In this document: positions 45,863 through 53,279 of the stretch, one piece after another
Numbering within the stretch: position 1 is the first letter of the stretch
How the letters are laid out: each line of letters starts with the position of its first letter
Assembly: GCF_015070875.1 (NCBI RefSeq)
Contig: NZ_JADDIV010000006.1
Span: forward strand, 248,001-312,000
DNA: 64,000 nt
Reading direction: 5' to 3'
Source: Ramlibacter pallidus
GTDB taxonomy: Bacteria; Pseudomonadota; Gammaproteobacteria; Burkholderiales; Burkholderiaceae_C
Notes under the pieces: model-generated
Databases searched by the model: none
Told to the model about the DNA's origin: nothing
The model's input: only the letters and a program-made list of their open reading frames with translations
Program-made: the position numbers and the translations under genes

Positions 45863-46357
45863 ATGGAAGCACAAACGAGGACTTTGGACCTCCGCGACGG
45901 TAAGCGCACTACTCTGCGCTTCGACGTTCCGACCTGGCGGGCGGTCGAGACTCTTGCGGAAGGCGAAGGCATCCGCTGGACGGAATGGGTTCGCCGACTT
46001 ATTGCGGCCAACCCCGACGCCGAGAACATGCATGCAGTTATTCGAGCAGCGACAGTGGAAGGCCTGTTAGCTGAGAGCGTTTTTGCACAGCGAGCGGATC
46101 AAGTGCGCTCGGGCGGCGCAGTCCTTCTGGAGGGCTGCAACATGTTGGACGACGCGGCACTGGCGGATCAACTGGCGCACGGGAAGGTTGAAGGCGGGCC
46201 CGTGGATATGCTCGGTTTCCAACTGTTTGTCGGCACCGATTCAAATGAGCAGCCGGTGATCTGGGTCAAGAACGGTCTGCGGGACGGTCTCCACTTGGCC
46301 ATTGCCATCCCGTTCTCTCGCGAAGAAGTAGAGGCGAAGCGAGGAGCGTTTGCATGA
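45863..46357 (+). CDS. ribbon-helix-helix DNA-binding domain protein
   Basis: 164 residues. The N-terminus RTLDLRDGKRTTLRFDVPTW followed by RAVETLAEGEGIRWTEWVRR matches RHH_4-type domains (beta strand then two helices). The C-terminal region has VDMLGFQLFVGTDSNEQPVI and may form a small beta domain. GATGGAGACGCG upstream offers GGAG as a ribosome site. The first 48 codons of the longer open frame lack conservation and are left out. Its ATGA overlap with the next gene suggests a two-gene unit. Confidence 0.65.
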   Translation: MEAQTRTLDLRDGKRTTLRFDVPTWRAVETLAEGEGIRWTEWVRRLIAANPDAENMHAVIRAATVEGLLAESVFAQRADQVRSGGAVLLEGCNMLDDAALADQLAHGKVEGGPVDMLGFQLFVGTDSNEQPVIWVKNGLRDGLHLAIAIPFSREEVEAKRGAFA

Positions 46358-46701
46358 AGAAGCGGGGCAAACTCCTCACTGCAAGCGAAACGCAATTCGC
46401 GCTTCGCCTGGCCCTCGGACCGGTTCGCGCCTGGAGTGATTTCCTCGCGGATCTGGCGAGGGAGAAGCCAAAGGGCGTCCATGTTCGAGGCTTCAAGCTG
46501 TTTCCCGTCGCACGGCGTCACGACCGCTGTGAGCGGCCTCTCTATGATCCGGCGGAGGTCGCGGCATTCATCAGCAATGTCTGGGCAGCTGACCCGACCT
46601 TAAGGCGCGACTGGACGGGCGTAGCGAAGCTGGACGTGGAGTTCGACGACGAGCCGACGCTGTCATGGCGAATGCGCCGTGCGGAGCCCATCAGGGTGTA
46701 G
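46354..46701 (+). CDS. hypothetical protein paired with the RHH gene
   Basis: 115 residues, MKKRGKLLTASETQFALRLA, with FKLFPVARRHDRCERPLYDP in the middle. It is mixed alpha/beta by eye with no known domain recognised. It overlaps the RHH gene by 4 bp (ATGA). Pairing of an RHH protein with a small protein is reminiscent of toxin-antitoxin layout, but nothing in the sequence identifies a toxin fold. Confidence 0.55.
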   Translation: MKKRGKLLTASETQFALRLALGPVRAWSDFLADLAREKPKGVHVRGFKLFPVARRHDRCERPLYDPAEVAAFISNVWAADPTLRRDWTGVAKLDVEFDDEPTLSWRMRRAEPIRV

Positions 46702-47458
46702 ACCTCCTACCTATAATGAATTCGCGGCATTGCCGCCAATGTGCGATTGCGGTGACTACGTACGCTCGGCGCACATTGCAAAGCCCTAGAGGGAATCCCG
46801 GGACAAGGGCATCGTCGGTAAGGCGCGGAGCTCCTCCGTTGCGCTGCAGGACGACCCGGGTGAGTGCAAGAAGCTGTGACCGGATCGCATGCCAGTCTTC
46901 TTGCGCAACACACAGCTGTAGCCAAGCACGCGAAGGTGACCCGAACTGAAGAGAGCTTCAGGTGGGACGGTCTGGCCCCCAATCTTCGTCTCTCGAGGGT
47001 AGGGGTAGCTATTCCCTTCCCACCTGAAGACATCTAACCTGACCTTGTACCCCTTATCCCCAATCAGGGATGTGCGAAGCCCTTGGTTTAGTTTTTTCCC
47101 GGTTGCGCAACGGAGGTGCTTATACGTAGCACCCTCAAGGGCATGGTGAGAGAACAAGGGGAGATTTTCTGCAGGGTGTCCTTATACGCAAAATCGGTGC
47201 GGGGCTTGGCAGGTGATGTGGCAGCGCGGTGAGATATTCCCAGGCTTCGCGTGACTCAGGCCTGCCACTGCTTGCGTCTTCTTCACTTTGCTTTCGGCTA
47301 CGGAAGTTCAGAGTACGGCCAATGAAGCAGATGCGCCTACCCTTTCCGCCGACCCGACAGCCGTTTCCCCACGCAGCGTCCCTACGGGCAGAACTTGCAC
47401 AGCTTAGTGCGTTCCGTCCGCGCGTCGGAGCTGTCGATATCGCGGCGCGACAGCCCCC
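46702..47458. other. 757-bp stretch without a convincing gene; contains inverted repeats
   Basis: No open frame here has both a credible start and a protein-like sequence. A perfect 12-bp inverted repeat (CTTCAGGTGGGA at 46956-46967, TCCCACCTGAAG at 47018-47029) encloses 50 bases, and a 6-bp hairpin lies at 47115-47133. A minus-strand frame from a TTG at 47157 to 46786 (123 codons) has some protein-like character but no ribosome site that I can see. It could hold a small RNA or decayed genes. Confidence 0.4.
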
Positions 47459-47731
47459 TCACTTGAGCTCGCAGACCCATTCCTGTAGGACCCAGGCAGC
47501 ACCGCAGCGCTCATGACCCACAAAGTGCAGTCGAGCTCCGGAGAGCTCCACGAGCTTTGGGTCGTACAAGTTCGGCCAGGATCTATCCGCCCCAAGCAGC
47601 TGTAGGAGCGCGATACGTCGATTTCGGGCAGTGCGGTACGTGAGGTGCAAATCACCCGACGCAGTCTCACGCATCCCAAACGCTGGGCGCGGCTCTCCTG
47701 CTTGGCGAGTCAACGTGACACAAACCTTCAT
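47459..47731 (-). CDS. small hypothetical protein under a LexA-type operator
   Basis: 90 residues starting MKVCVTLTRQAGEPRPAFGM and ending LHFVGHERCGAAWVLQEWVC followed by ELK. The well-formed C-terminus, with DPKLVELSGARLHFVGHER, resembles short conserved proteins of Burkholderiales mobile regions, though I cannot name the family. The ATG at 47731 lies one base from a perfect LexA box, with a TATACT -10 beside it. Expression is therefore probably DNA-damage induced, with a very short leader. Confidence 0.5.
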   Translation of the reverse strand: MKVCVTLTRQAGEPRPAFGMRETASGDLHLTYRTARNRRIALLQLLGADRSWPNLYDPKLVELSGARLHFVGHERCGAAWVLQEWVCELK

Positions 47732-47732
47732 G

Positions 47733-47754
47733 CTGTATGCACATACAGTATAGA
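47733..47754 (-). promoter_or_regulatory. LexA box overlapping a -10 element
   Basis: CTGTATGCACATACAG (47733-47748) is a perfect CTGT-N8-ACAG palindrome, the LexA consensus of beta/gammaproteobacteria. On the minus strand TATACT (47749-47754) abuts it as a -10. Repression by LexA would block this promoter. The site may also influence the divergent membrane-protein gene starting at 47797. Confidence 0.65.
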
Positions 47755-47796
47755 TCAAGCCTTGCGCGATAATGCCCAGCTAGCAGGAGACCTTCA

Positions 47797-49131
47797 ATGA
47801 CAGCGCCTTCCGGGTCGGAAATGGCATCGGCAACTGCCGCTGCTTCCGCAACTACCCCAGCGTCAATGGCAGCCGCTCAGACTCCAGCGTTGTCGGCTTC
47901 TTCTCCAATGCCTGGCACGACCAGTAGTGGAGAGAAATACGCTGAGTTGCCCCGCTGGATCGCCGAGCTCATGCCCGAGTGGATTCTCAACATCGCTGCT
48001 GCGGCTTCCTCGCTCGCGGTCGCCTTCGGCATCGCGGCTTTGGTGTGCACCATCGTCCTGTTCTTCGCTCCTCGAGTTTCCGGGTCAGTGAAATTGCTCG
48101 GAAGCATGATGGTCTTGGCAATGGCCTTCGCGTCCAACAACCCATTCGTCTATGCGGTCGCGATCTTCATCGTAGCGACGCTTGTCACAGATCTGGACTT
48201 CCTGGAGAAGCTCGCCGCAATCGCATGGAATCGTGACAAGTACTGGGACTTCCGCGCTGGGAAAGCCACGCCTGGAGAGGTACGCGCAAGAGTGACAGAG
48301 GAGGCAGTAAAGGAGCTGGCCGCGGAAACCGCCCAACCAGAAGCTGCGCCGTCCACACCCGTACCGCCCGCTGTGACAACAGCACCGGCGTCGCCTGCCC
48401 CTTCGCCGGAGCAAGCGACTTCACCCGCGCCAACGGCGCCCCCTGGCCCAACGCCCTCACGAGGCGCGTCACCGCCATCGCCCGCCGCGACGCCTTCGCC
48501 TGCGTCGCCCGCACACTCACCCACGCCACCACAGGCGTCTCAGGCGCTTCCATATCCTTCGACTGCAGAAGGGGAGCCTCCCATGGTGAACGACGCGGCT
48601 AGCAAATACATTCTCACGCGGTCGACAGTGGAGGACGACTCCGCCCTATTTTCTACGCACGTCGAAATCGTCCCCTACGGTGGCAACCAGCGCCTGAAGG
48701 AACTGGTCACACAGAGCAGCCAGTTCGAGCGGCAGGTCAAGGAAGCACTGACCGCGGTCCACTCCCCGTTTAGGCGAGCAAGAATAAAGACTGAGCTCGC
48801 CCTTCGCCGCTCGGCGATGGCCGGCATAGTGATCGACGCTGTCGCTGAGACCTCGACTGTCGATTTCGTCATTGAGATCCGGAATACCCAGCGACCGTCT
48901 GGACTGCTGGATGCTGTGACGCAGGCGATCCGGGCCGCCAGCACGTACTCAGCCTTCCTTGCGGAACGTGGCCGAGCCAAGCCAGTAGTTCCTGTCTTGA
49001 TCCTCCCAGTGGCCTCCGGCGAAAGGAAGTGGCCGTCAAGGAAGGACGGCGCCTTGATCATCAGTTTTAACCCTTCAACGTCCAAGTTCGTCGGCACCGA
49101 AGTGCTCGACTCGTTCGAAGAGGATTCCTGA
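47797..49131 (+). CDS. membrane-anchored protein with Pro-rich linker and nuclease-like C-terminal domain
   Basis: 444 residues. An Ala/Ser/Thr-rich N-terminus is followed by two or three membrane helices (about 65-90 and 99-133). A long Pro/Ala/Ser linker runs from about 178 to 262. The soluble C-terminal domain (about 265-440) contains GIVIDAVAE and STVDFVIEIRNTQ. The pattern D356, E360-x-R362 is reminiscent of a PD-(D/E)xK nuclease core with Lys replaced by Arg, so activity is uncertain. It lies at the far end of the island and is divergent from the LexA-boxed gene. It could be an effector tethered at the membrane. Confidence 0.6.
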   Translation: MTAPSGSEMASATAAASATTPASMAAAQTPALSASSPMPGTTSSGEKYAELPRWIAELMPEWILNIAAAASSLAVAFGIAALVCTIVLFFAPRVSGSVKLLGSMMVLAMAFASNNPFVYAVAIFIVATLVTDLDFLEKLAAIAWNRDKYWDFRAGKATPGEVRARVTEEAVKELAAETAQPEAAPSTPVPPAVTTAPASPAPSPEQATSPAPTAPPGPTPSRGASPPSPAATPSPASPAHSPTPPQASQALPYPSTAEGEPPMVNDAASKYILTRSTVEDDSALFSTHVEIVPYGGNQRLKELVTQSSQFERQVKEALTAVHSPFRRARIKTELALRRSAMAGIVIDAVAETSTVDFVIEIRNTQRPSGLLDAVTQAIRAASTYSAFLAERGRAKPVVPVLILPVASGERKWPSRKDGALIISFNPSTSKFVGTEVLDSFEEDS

Positions 49132-49219
49132 GTTTGGTATGATCCGCCCTGCGCAAAGAGTTGCTACAGAGGTCCGAAACGGGCCTTATATGAATCAATG
49201 ACTTACGCGCGGTGCAGTG

Positions 49220-49245
49220 GATCCTCCTCCTCTCCACCACAACTT
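49220..49245 (+). repeat. attR: 26-bp direct repeat of the tRNA-Ala 3' end
   Basis: Exact copy of 39811-39836, marking the distal end of the island. The rest of the tRNA is absent, so the full functional tRNA is at the left end. Confidence 0.9.
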
Positions 49246-49255
49246 TTTCGGCAGT

Positions 49256-49331
49256 GGGTTCTTAGCTCAGTTGGTAGAGCAGCGGACTCTTAATCCGTAG
49301 GTCGTAGGTTCGAATCCTACAGGACCCACCA
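49256..49331 (+). tRNA. tRNA-Lys (anticodon CTT)
   Basis: 76 nt with encoded CCA. Acceptor GGGTTCT / AGGACCC, D-arm GCTC / GAGC, anticodon stem GCGGA / TCCGT with loop CTCTTAA (anticodon CTT), and T-arm GTAGG / CCTAC. It lies 10 bp beyond the island right end, so it was probably the neighbour of tRNA-Ala before insertion. Confidence 0.95.
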
Positions 49332-49353
49332 TCCACACCGCGCCAGCGCACGA

Positions 49354-49389
49354 ACGGCTGCTACGAACAACGTAGCAGCCGTTTTCGTT
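49354..49389 (+). terminator. intrinsic terminator of the tRNA transcript
   Basis: An 11-bp stem CGGCTGCTACG / CGTAGCAGCCG with loop AACAA is followed by TTTTCGTTT. It ends tRNA-Lys and also faces the 3' end of the convergent gene. Confidence 0.85.
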
Positions 49390-49392
49390 TCC

Positions 49393-49884
49393 TCAGGTCA
49401 CCGCCACCCGCTGCAGCCGGTTCGACAGGCGCTTCGACACGATCGCCCCCAGCGCCATCGCCACCTCCAGCGCGATCTGCGGCTGGCGGTTGGACAGCTC
49501 GCCGAAGCGCAGCGGCGACAGCGTCCAGAGCTTGCAGGCGGTGGCGGCCTGCACCGTGGCGTTGCGCGGTTCGCGGGAGAAGAAGGCGCCCTCGCCGACG
49601 GCCGACCCCGCGTCCACGGAGGCGAGACGGATGCGGCCGGCCTTGTCTTCGTAGTGCACGGTGAGCGATCCGGATTCCACCAGGTACACGGTGCGGTCGG
49701 CGGCGTTCTGCTGGATCAGCACCTGGCCCGGCCGCACGGACAGAGGCTGCAGGTAGCTGCCGAGCACCTGCCAGTCCGCCGCTTTCAGCGCCGGCCGGAA
49801 CACGTCGGCCGAACTGTTCTGCGCGGTGGCCGCGATCAATTCGCGGATGTCGAAAGCGGCGGGGGCGTTCGGCGAGGTGCTCAT
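49393..49884 (-). CDS. cyclic-nucleotide-binding-domain protein without HTH
   Basis: 163 residues. The cNMP-binding beta roll is readable as LSVRPGQVLIQQNAADRTVY, LVESGSLTVHYED, VDAGSAVGEGAFFSREPRNA (phosphate-binding cassette region) and TVQAATACKLWTLS. The chain ends after one more helix, so the DNA-binding winged helix of CRP is missing. Start MSTSPNAPAAF at 49884. It may act as a ligand-sensing adaptor; function is unknown. Confidence 0.8.
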   Translation of the reverse strand: MSTSPNAPAAFDIRELIAATAQNSSADVFRPALKAADWQVLGSYLQPLSVRPGQVLIQQNAADRTVYLVESGSLTVHYEDKAGRIRLASVDAGSAVGEGAFFSREPRNATVQAATACKLWTLSPLRFGELSNRQPQIALEVAMALGAIVSKRLSNRLQRVAVT

Positions 49885-49970
49885 GCACGGCACATTACGC
49901 CTGCGCCCCGGGCGGCGCAACGTGCATCGGAAGGCTTGCGGCGCGGAGTCGCTTTTGAGCCACGGGTGGC

Positions 49971-50934
49971 TCACTCGCCCGTGATCTTCCGCTCCTTCAC
50001 GATGGCGCCCCACTGCGCCGACTCCTTGCGCATGAACTCCGCGAGCTCGGCGCGGGAGGTCGGATGGGGCGCCAGACCGTGCTTGACCAGGGCGTCGCGC
50101 ACTTCCGGCGTGCGCAGCACCTTCACGATCTCCTGGTTGTACCGGTCCAGCAGCGCGCCCGGCATTTTCGACGGCCCGACGAAGGCGTACCAGTTCAGCG
50201 CCTCGAAGCCGGCCAGGCCGGACTCGGCGACTGTCGGCACGTTGGGCAGGTGCGGCGGGCGCGTGAGGCCGGTGGTCGCCAGCGCCAGCACCTTGCCGGT
50301 CTCGATGTGCGGCAGCGCGGTCGGCGGTGCCGCGAAGTAGCCGGTGAAGCGGCCAGCCAGCAGGTCGGGCATCGCGGCGGCGCCGCCCTTACGGCACGTG
50401 CAGCATCTCCGCGCCGATGCGCTTGGCGAACAGCTCGCCGGTGAGGTGCGAGGCGGAGCCGGGCCCGGTGGACGCATAGCTCACCGTGTCCGGCGCCTTC
50501 TTCGCCAGGGCGATGAACTCGGCCATCGTCTTCGGCCCCTTCTCGGCGTTCACCACCAGCACGCTGGGGAAGTAGACGCCCCCGGTGATGGGTGCGAGGT
50601 CCCTGAACGGGTCGTACGGCAGCTTCATCATGTGCGGCGCGATCGTCAGCGGCCCGATCGACCCGAACAGCAGCATGCTGCCGTCGGCCGGCCCCTGCGC
50701 CACCTGCTGGTGGGCGATGTTGCCGCCGGCGCCGGCGCGGTTCTCCACCACGATGGACTGGCCGATGTTCTCGCCGAGCTGCCTGGCGATCAGCCGCGCC
50801 GCGGCGTCGGCCGCTCCACCGGGCGCGAAGCCGACGACCAGGGTGACGGGCTTGCGCGGCGGGAAGTCCTGCGCTTGCAGAAAGGCCGGCAGAGAAGACG
50901 TCGCTGCGGCGACCAGGAGGGTGCGACGGTGCAT
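49971..50934 (-). pseudogene. Bug-family (TctC-like) periplasmic solute receptor with frameshift
   Basis: The first part begins MHRRTLLVAAATSSLPAFLQ (signal peptide) and continues through KPVTLVVGFAPGGAADAAAR and TGPGSASHLTGELFAKRIGA, then hits a stop after MLHVP at about 50389-50392. The rest, GGAAAMPDLLAGRFTGYFAA to the end, is in another frame. Intact relatives read HVPYKGGAAAM, so about 2 bases (TAC AAG reduced to TAA G) are missing. These receptors deliver carboxylates to tripartite transporters. It is probably a broken gene, though a sequencing error is possible. Confidence 0.8.
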
Positions 50935-51082
50935 GGGGGGCTTCCGGGTTGCAGACGGCGCAGCGTAACCCAGGGCTTCGCGCCTGCCGACCCGGGCTGA
51001 CACGGGGATCAGCCGCCTTCCTGCAACGCGGCCGTGGGGCCGACGCGATGCTCGGGCCACGCAAACCACAACAGGAGCAATC

Positions 51083-51265
51083 GTGGCATCCATCCAGAAA
51101 TCCAGCCGTGGCCGTGCCCAGGACCGCTCCCGCGTCGCGGGCGGCCAGGAGCATGAAGTGCGCTACGAGGCGAAGAAGACCGGCGCCAGCGCGTCCGACG
51201 TCAAGCGCGCGGTGCAGAGCGAGGGCAACTCGCGCAAGAAGGTCGAGAAGGCGCTGAAGAAGTGA
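51083..51265 (+). CDS. DUF3606-family small protein
   Basis: 60 residues. After an N-terminal basic tail the sequence VAGGQEHEVRYEAKKTGASA and SDVKRAVQSEGNSRKKVEKA matches the DUF3606 pattern (helix-turn-helix-like). The start is a GTG preceded by CAGGAGCAATC. Function is unknown; such proteins occur with other stress-associated genes. Confidence 0.75.
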   Translation: MASIQKSSRGRAQDRSRVAGGQEHEVRYEAKKTGASASDVKRAVQSEGNSRKKVEKALKK

Positions 51266-51512
51266 GCGGCGGGCGGACTTCACGTCCGCTTCCCGCAGGC
51301 TTCGCGCCGCCTTCGCGGGCGCAGGGGAAGCTCGCGCCATGCGCTCCACGCCCTGCTCCCCTTCCCCTTCCTTCCTGCTCTCCGTCCTGGCCATGCTCGC
51401 GCGCCGGGCCCACCGGCGACGGCGTGCCCGCTTCACGGCGTGATCCACGGATGACCTGACGCGGTTGCCACGCGGCCGCTTCCCGTGCACGATCGGCGGC
51501 AGAAGCCGCCCC

Positions 51513-52553
51513 ATGTCGTTCCTCTGGCCCGCGTCCCTCTGGCTGTTGCCGGCGCTGCTCCTGCTGCCGCTGGCCTACCTGGGGCTGCTGCGGCGCAAGC
51601 GCCGGCTGGCCGTGCGCTACAGCAGCCTGGCGGTGGTGCGCGAGGCGGCAGGCCCCCGCAGCTGGCGCCGCCATCTCCCGCCCGCCCTGTTGCTCGTCGC
51701 CTTCGCCGGCCTGCTGCTGGCCGCCGCGCGACCGGTCGCCAGGATCCCCCTGCCCTGGGCCCGCACCACCGTCCTGCTGGTGATGGACGTGTCGCTCAGC
51801 ATGCGCGTGACGGACGTGCAGCCCACGCGCCTGGCCGCCGCGCAGGACGCCGCGAAACTGTTCCTGCGCGAGTTGCCGAAGGACATCGAGGTCGGCCTCG
51901 TCACCTTCGCGGGCAGCACGCAGGTGGCGCAGGCGGCGACGCTGGACCGCACCTCGCTGGTCGCCGCGATCGACGGCTTCCAGATGCAGATGGGCACGGC
52001 GGTCGGCAACGCGATCGTGGTGGCCCTGGCCGAACTGTTCCCGGACCACGGACTGGACGTGGGCGACATGACCTTCGGCAGCAAGCGGCCGCAGGGCCGC
52101 AGCCTGGACGACAAGGACAAGCCGCCGCCCAGGCAGGTGGCGCCGGTGCCGCCGGCCTCCTACGAGTCCGCCGCGATCATCCTGCTGAGCGACGGCCGCC
52201 GCACGACCGGGATCGACACGCTGGCGGCCGCGAAGATGGCGGCGGACCGCGGCGTGCGCATCGACGTGGTCGGGCTCGGGGTGGTGAGCGGCGAGGCCGC
52301 GAGCGTGGAGGGCATGCCGATCTACCTGCAGCTCGACGAGCCGACGCTGCGCGAGGTCGCCCGCATGACCGGGGGCGAGTACCACCACGCGGGCACGGCG
52401 GAAACGCTGCGCAAGGTGTACGCGAACCTCGGGTCGCGCGTGCAGGTGCTCGCGCGTGAAACCGAGATCACCGGGCTGGTCGCCCTGGTGTCCGCCCTCG
52501 TCGCCGTCGTCGCCGCGGGCCTGTCCGTGCTCTGGTTCGGCCGCGTGGCCTGA
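51513..52553 (+). CDS. von Willebrand factor A (BatA-like) membrane protein
   Basis: 346 residues. Two N-terminal membrane helices and a C-terminal one flank a VWA domain. The MIDAS motif is DVSLSM (about residues 90-95), with TFAGST and LLSDGRRTTG as further metal-site loops. The N-terminus FLWPASLWLLPALLLLPLAY is typical of BatA/BatB proteins. No MoxR ATPase or other Bat partner is nearby, which is unusual. Function is unproven. Confidence 0.82.
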   Translation: MSFLWPASLWLLPALLLLPLAYLGLLRRKRRLAVRYSSLAVVREAAGPRSWRRHLPPALLLVAFAGLLLAAARPVARIPLPWARTTVLLVMDVSLSMRVTDVQPTRLAAAQDAAKLFLRELPKDIEVGLVTFAGSTQVAQAATLDRTSLVAAIDGFQMQMGTAVGNAIVVALAELFPDHGLDVGDMTFGSKRPQGRSLDDKDKPPPRQVAPVPPASYESAAIILLSDGRRTTGIDTLAAAKMAADRGVRIDVVGLGVVSGEAASVEGMPIYLQLDEPTLREVARMTGGEYHHAGTAETLRKVYANLGSRVQVLARETEITGLVALVSALVAVVAAGLSVLWFGRVA

Positions 52554-52616
52554 AAAGGACAACCCCAGGAGGGAACGATGCAGAGGCGGTCCTTCGCGCT
52601 CCTGCCGCGCTGGGGC

Positions 52617-53279
52617 CTACCAGCGCGCGCCGAAGGCCTCGCGCAGTTCGCCGATGCTCGCCTCGTCCAGGGGGCGGGTCGACCTGCCGCCCAGCAGCCA
52701 CAGGCGCGCCGTTTCTTCCAGCTCCTCGAGCACGGCCATCGCCTGCATCGGCGTGTCGTGCCAGACGTTGGGGCCGAGCCGCGACAGCATCACGGCGCGG
52801 ATGGCACGGTCCGCCGCCGCGTGGGCGCCGATCTGCGCAGCCACCTCGTCGCCGGCCCGGGGGTCGCCCGGCCGCAGGTACGGGACGACCGGAACGTGGC
52901 CCACCTTCATCACGAAATAGGGCGTGATCGGCGGCAGCAGGTCGCCCGCCGGCGCATCGAGCGTGAGCGCCACGCAGTGCGTGCTGTGCGTGTGGATGAT
53001 GCAGCCGGCCGGCGCGGGCGTCGAGGCACTCGCTTCGTAGATGCGCCGGTGCAGCTGCAGCGTCTTGCTCGCGCGCGGGCCGCTCACGGGCTGGCCTTGC
53101 AGGTCCACCTTCGACAGGCCGTCCGGCGAGAGGAAGCCGAGGCAGGCGTCCGTCGGCGTGATCAGGAAGCCGTCCGGCAGGCGCACGCTGATGTTGCCGG
53201 CGGTGGCGTGCACGTAGCCGCGCGCGAAGAGGCTGCGGCCGACTTCGCAGATGTCGCGGCGGGCGGTGTCTTCGTTCAT
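52617..53279 (-). CDS. otnC: class II aldolase/adducin family, 3-oxo-tetronate 4-phosphate decarboxylase-like
   Basis: 220 residues. Class II aldolase fold with phosphate-binding ATAGNISVRLPDGFLITPTD, zinc ligands HTHSTHC and the third His in SRLGPNVWH. With OtnK it would convert 3-oxo-tetronate 4-phosphate to dihydroxyacetone phosphate and CO2. It overlaps otnK by 4 bp (53276-53279), the classical pairing. The exact substrate isomer is inferred from family and context. Confidence 0.88.
   Translation of the reverse strand: MNEDTARRDICEVGRSLFARGYVHATAGNISVRLPDGFLITPTDACLGFLSPDGLSKVDLQGQPVSGPRASKTLQLHRRIYEASASTPAPAGCIIHTHSTHCVALTLDAPAGDLLPPITPYFVMKVGHVPVVPYLRPGDPRAGDEVAAQIGAHAAADRAIRAVMLSRLGPNVWHDTPMQAMAVLEELEETARLWLLGGRSTRPLDEASIGELREAFGARW

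Noticed and set aside
46786..47157. Minus-strand 123-codon frame in the island
   Set aside because: It starts only with TTG, shows no ribosome site and has no recognisable domain. Mentioned in the description of the gene-poor segment but not called as a gene.
51262..51459. Small plus-strand frame after the DUF3606 gene
   Set aside because: Pro/Arg/Ser-rich with no ribosome site; looks like spacer DNA.
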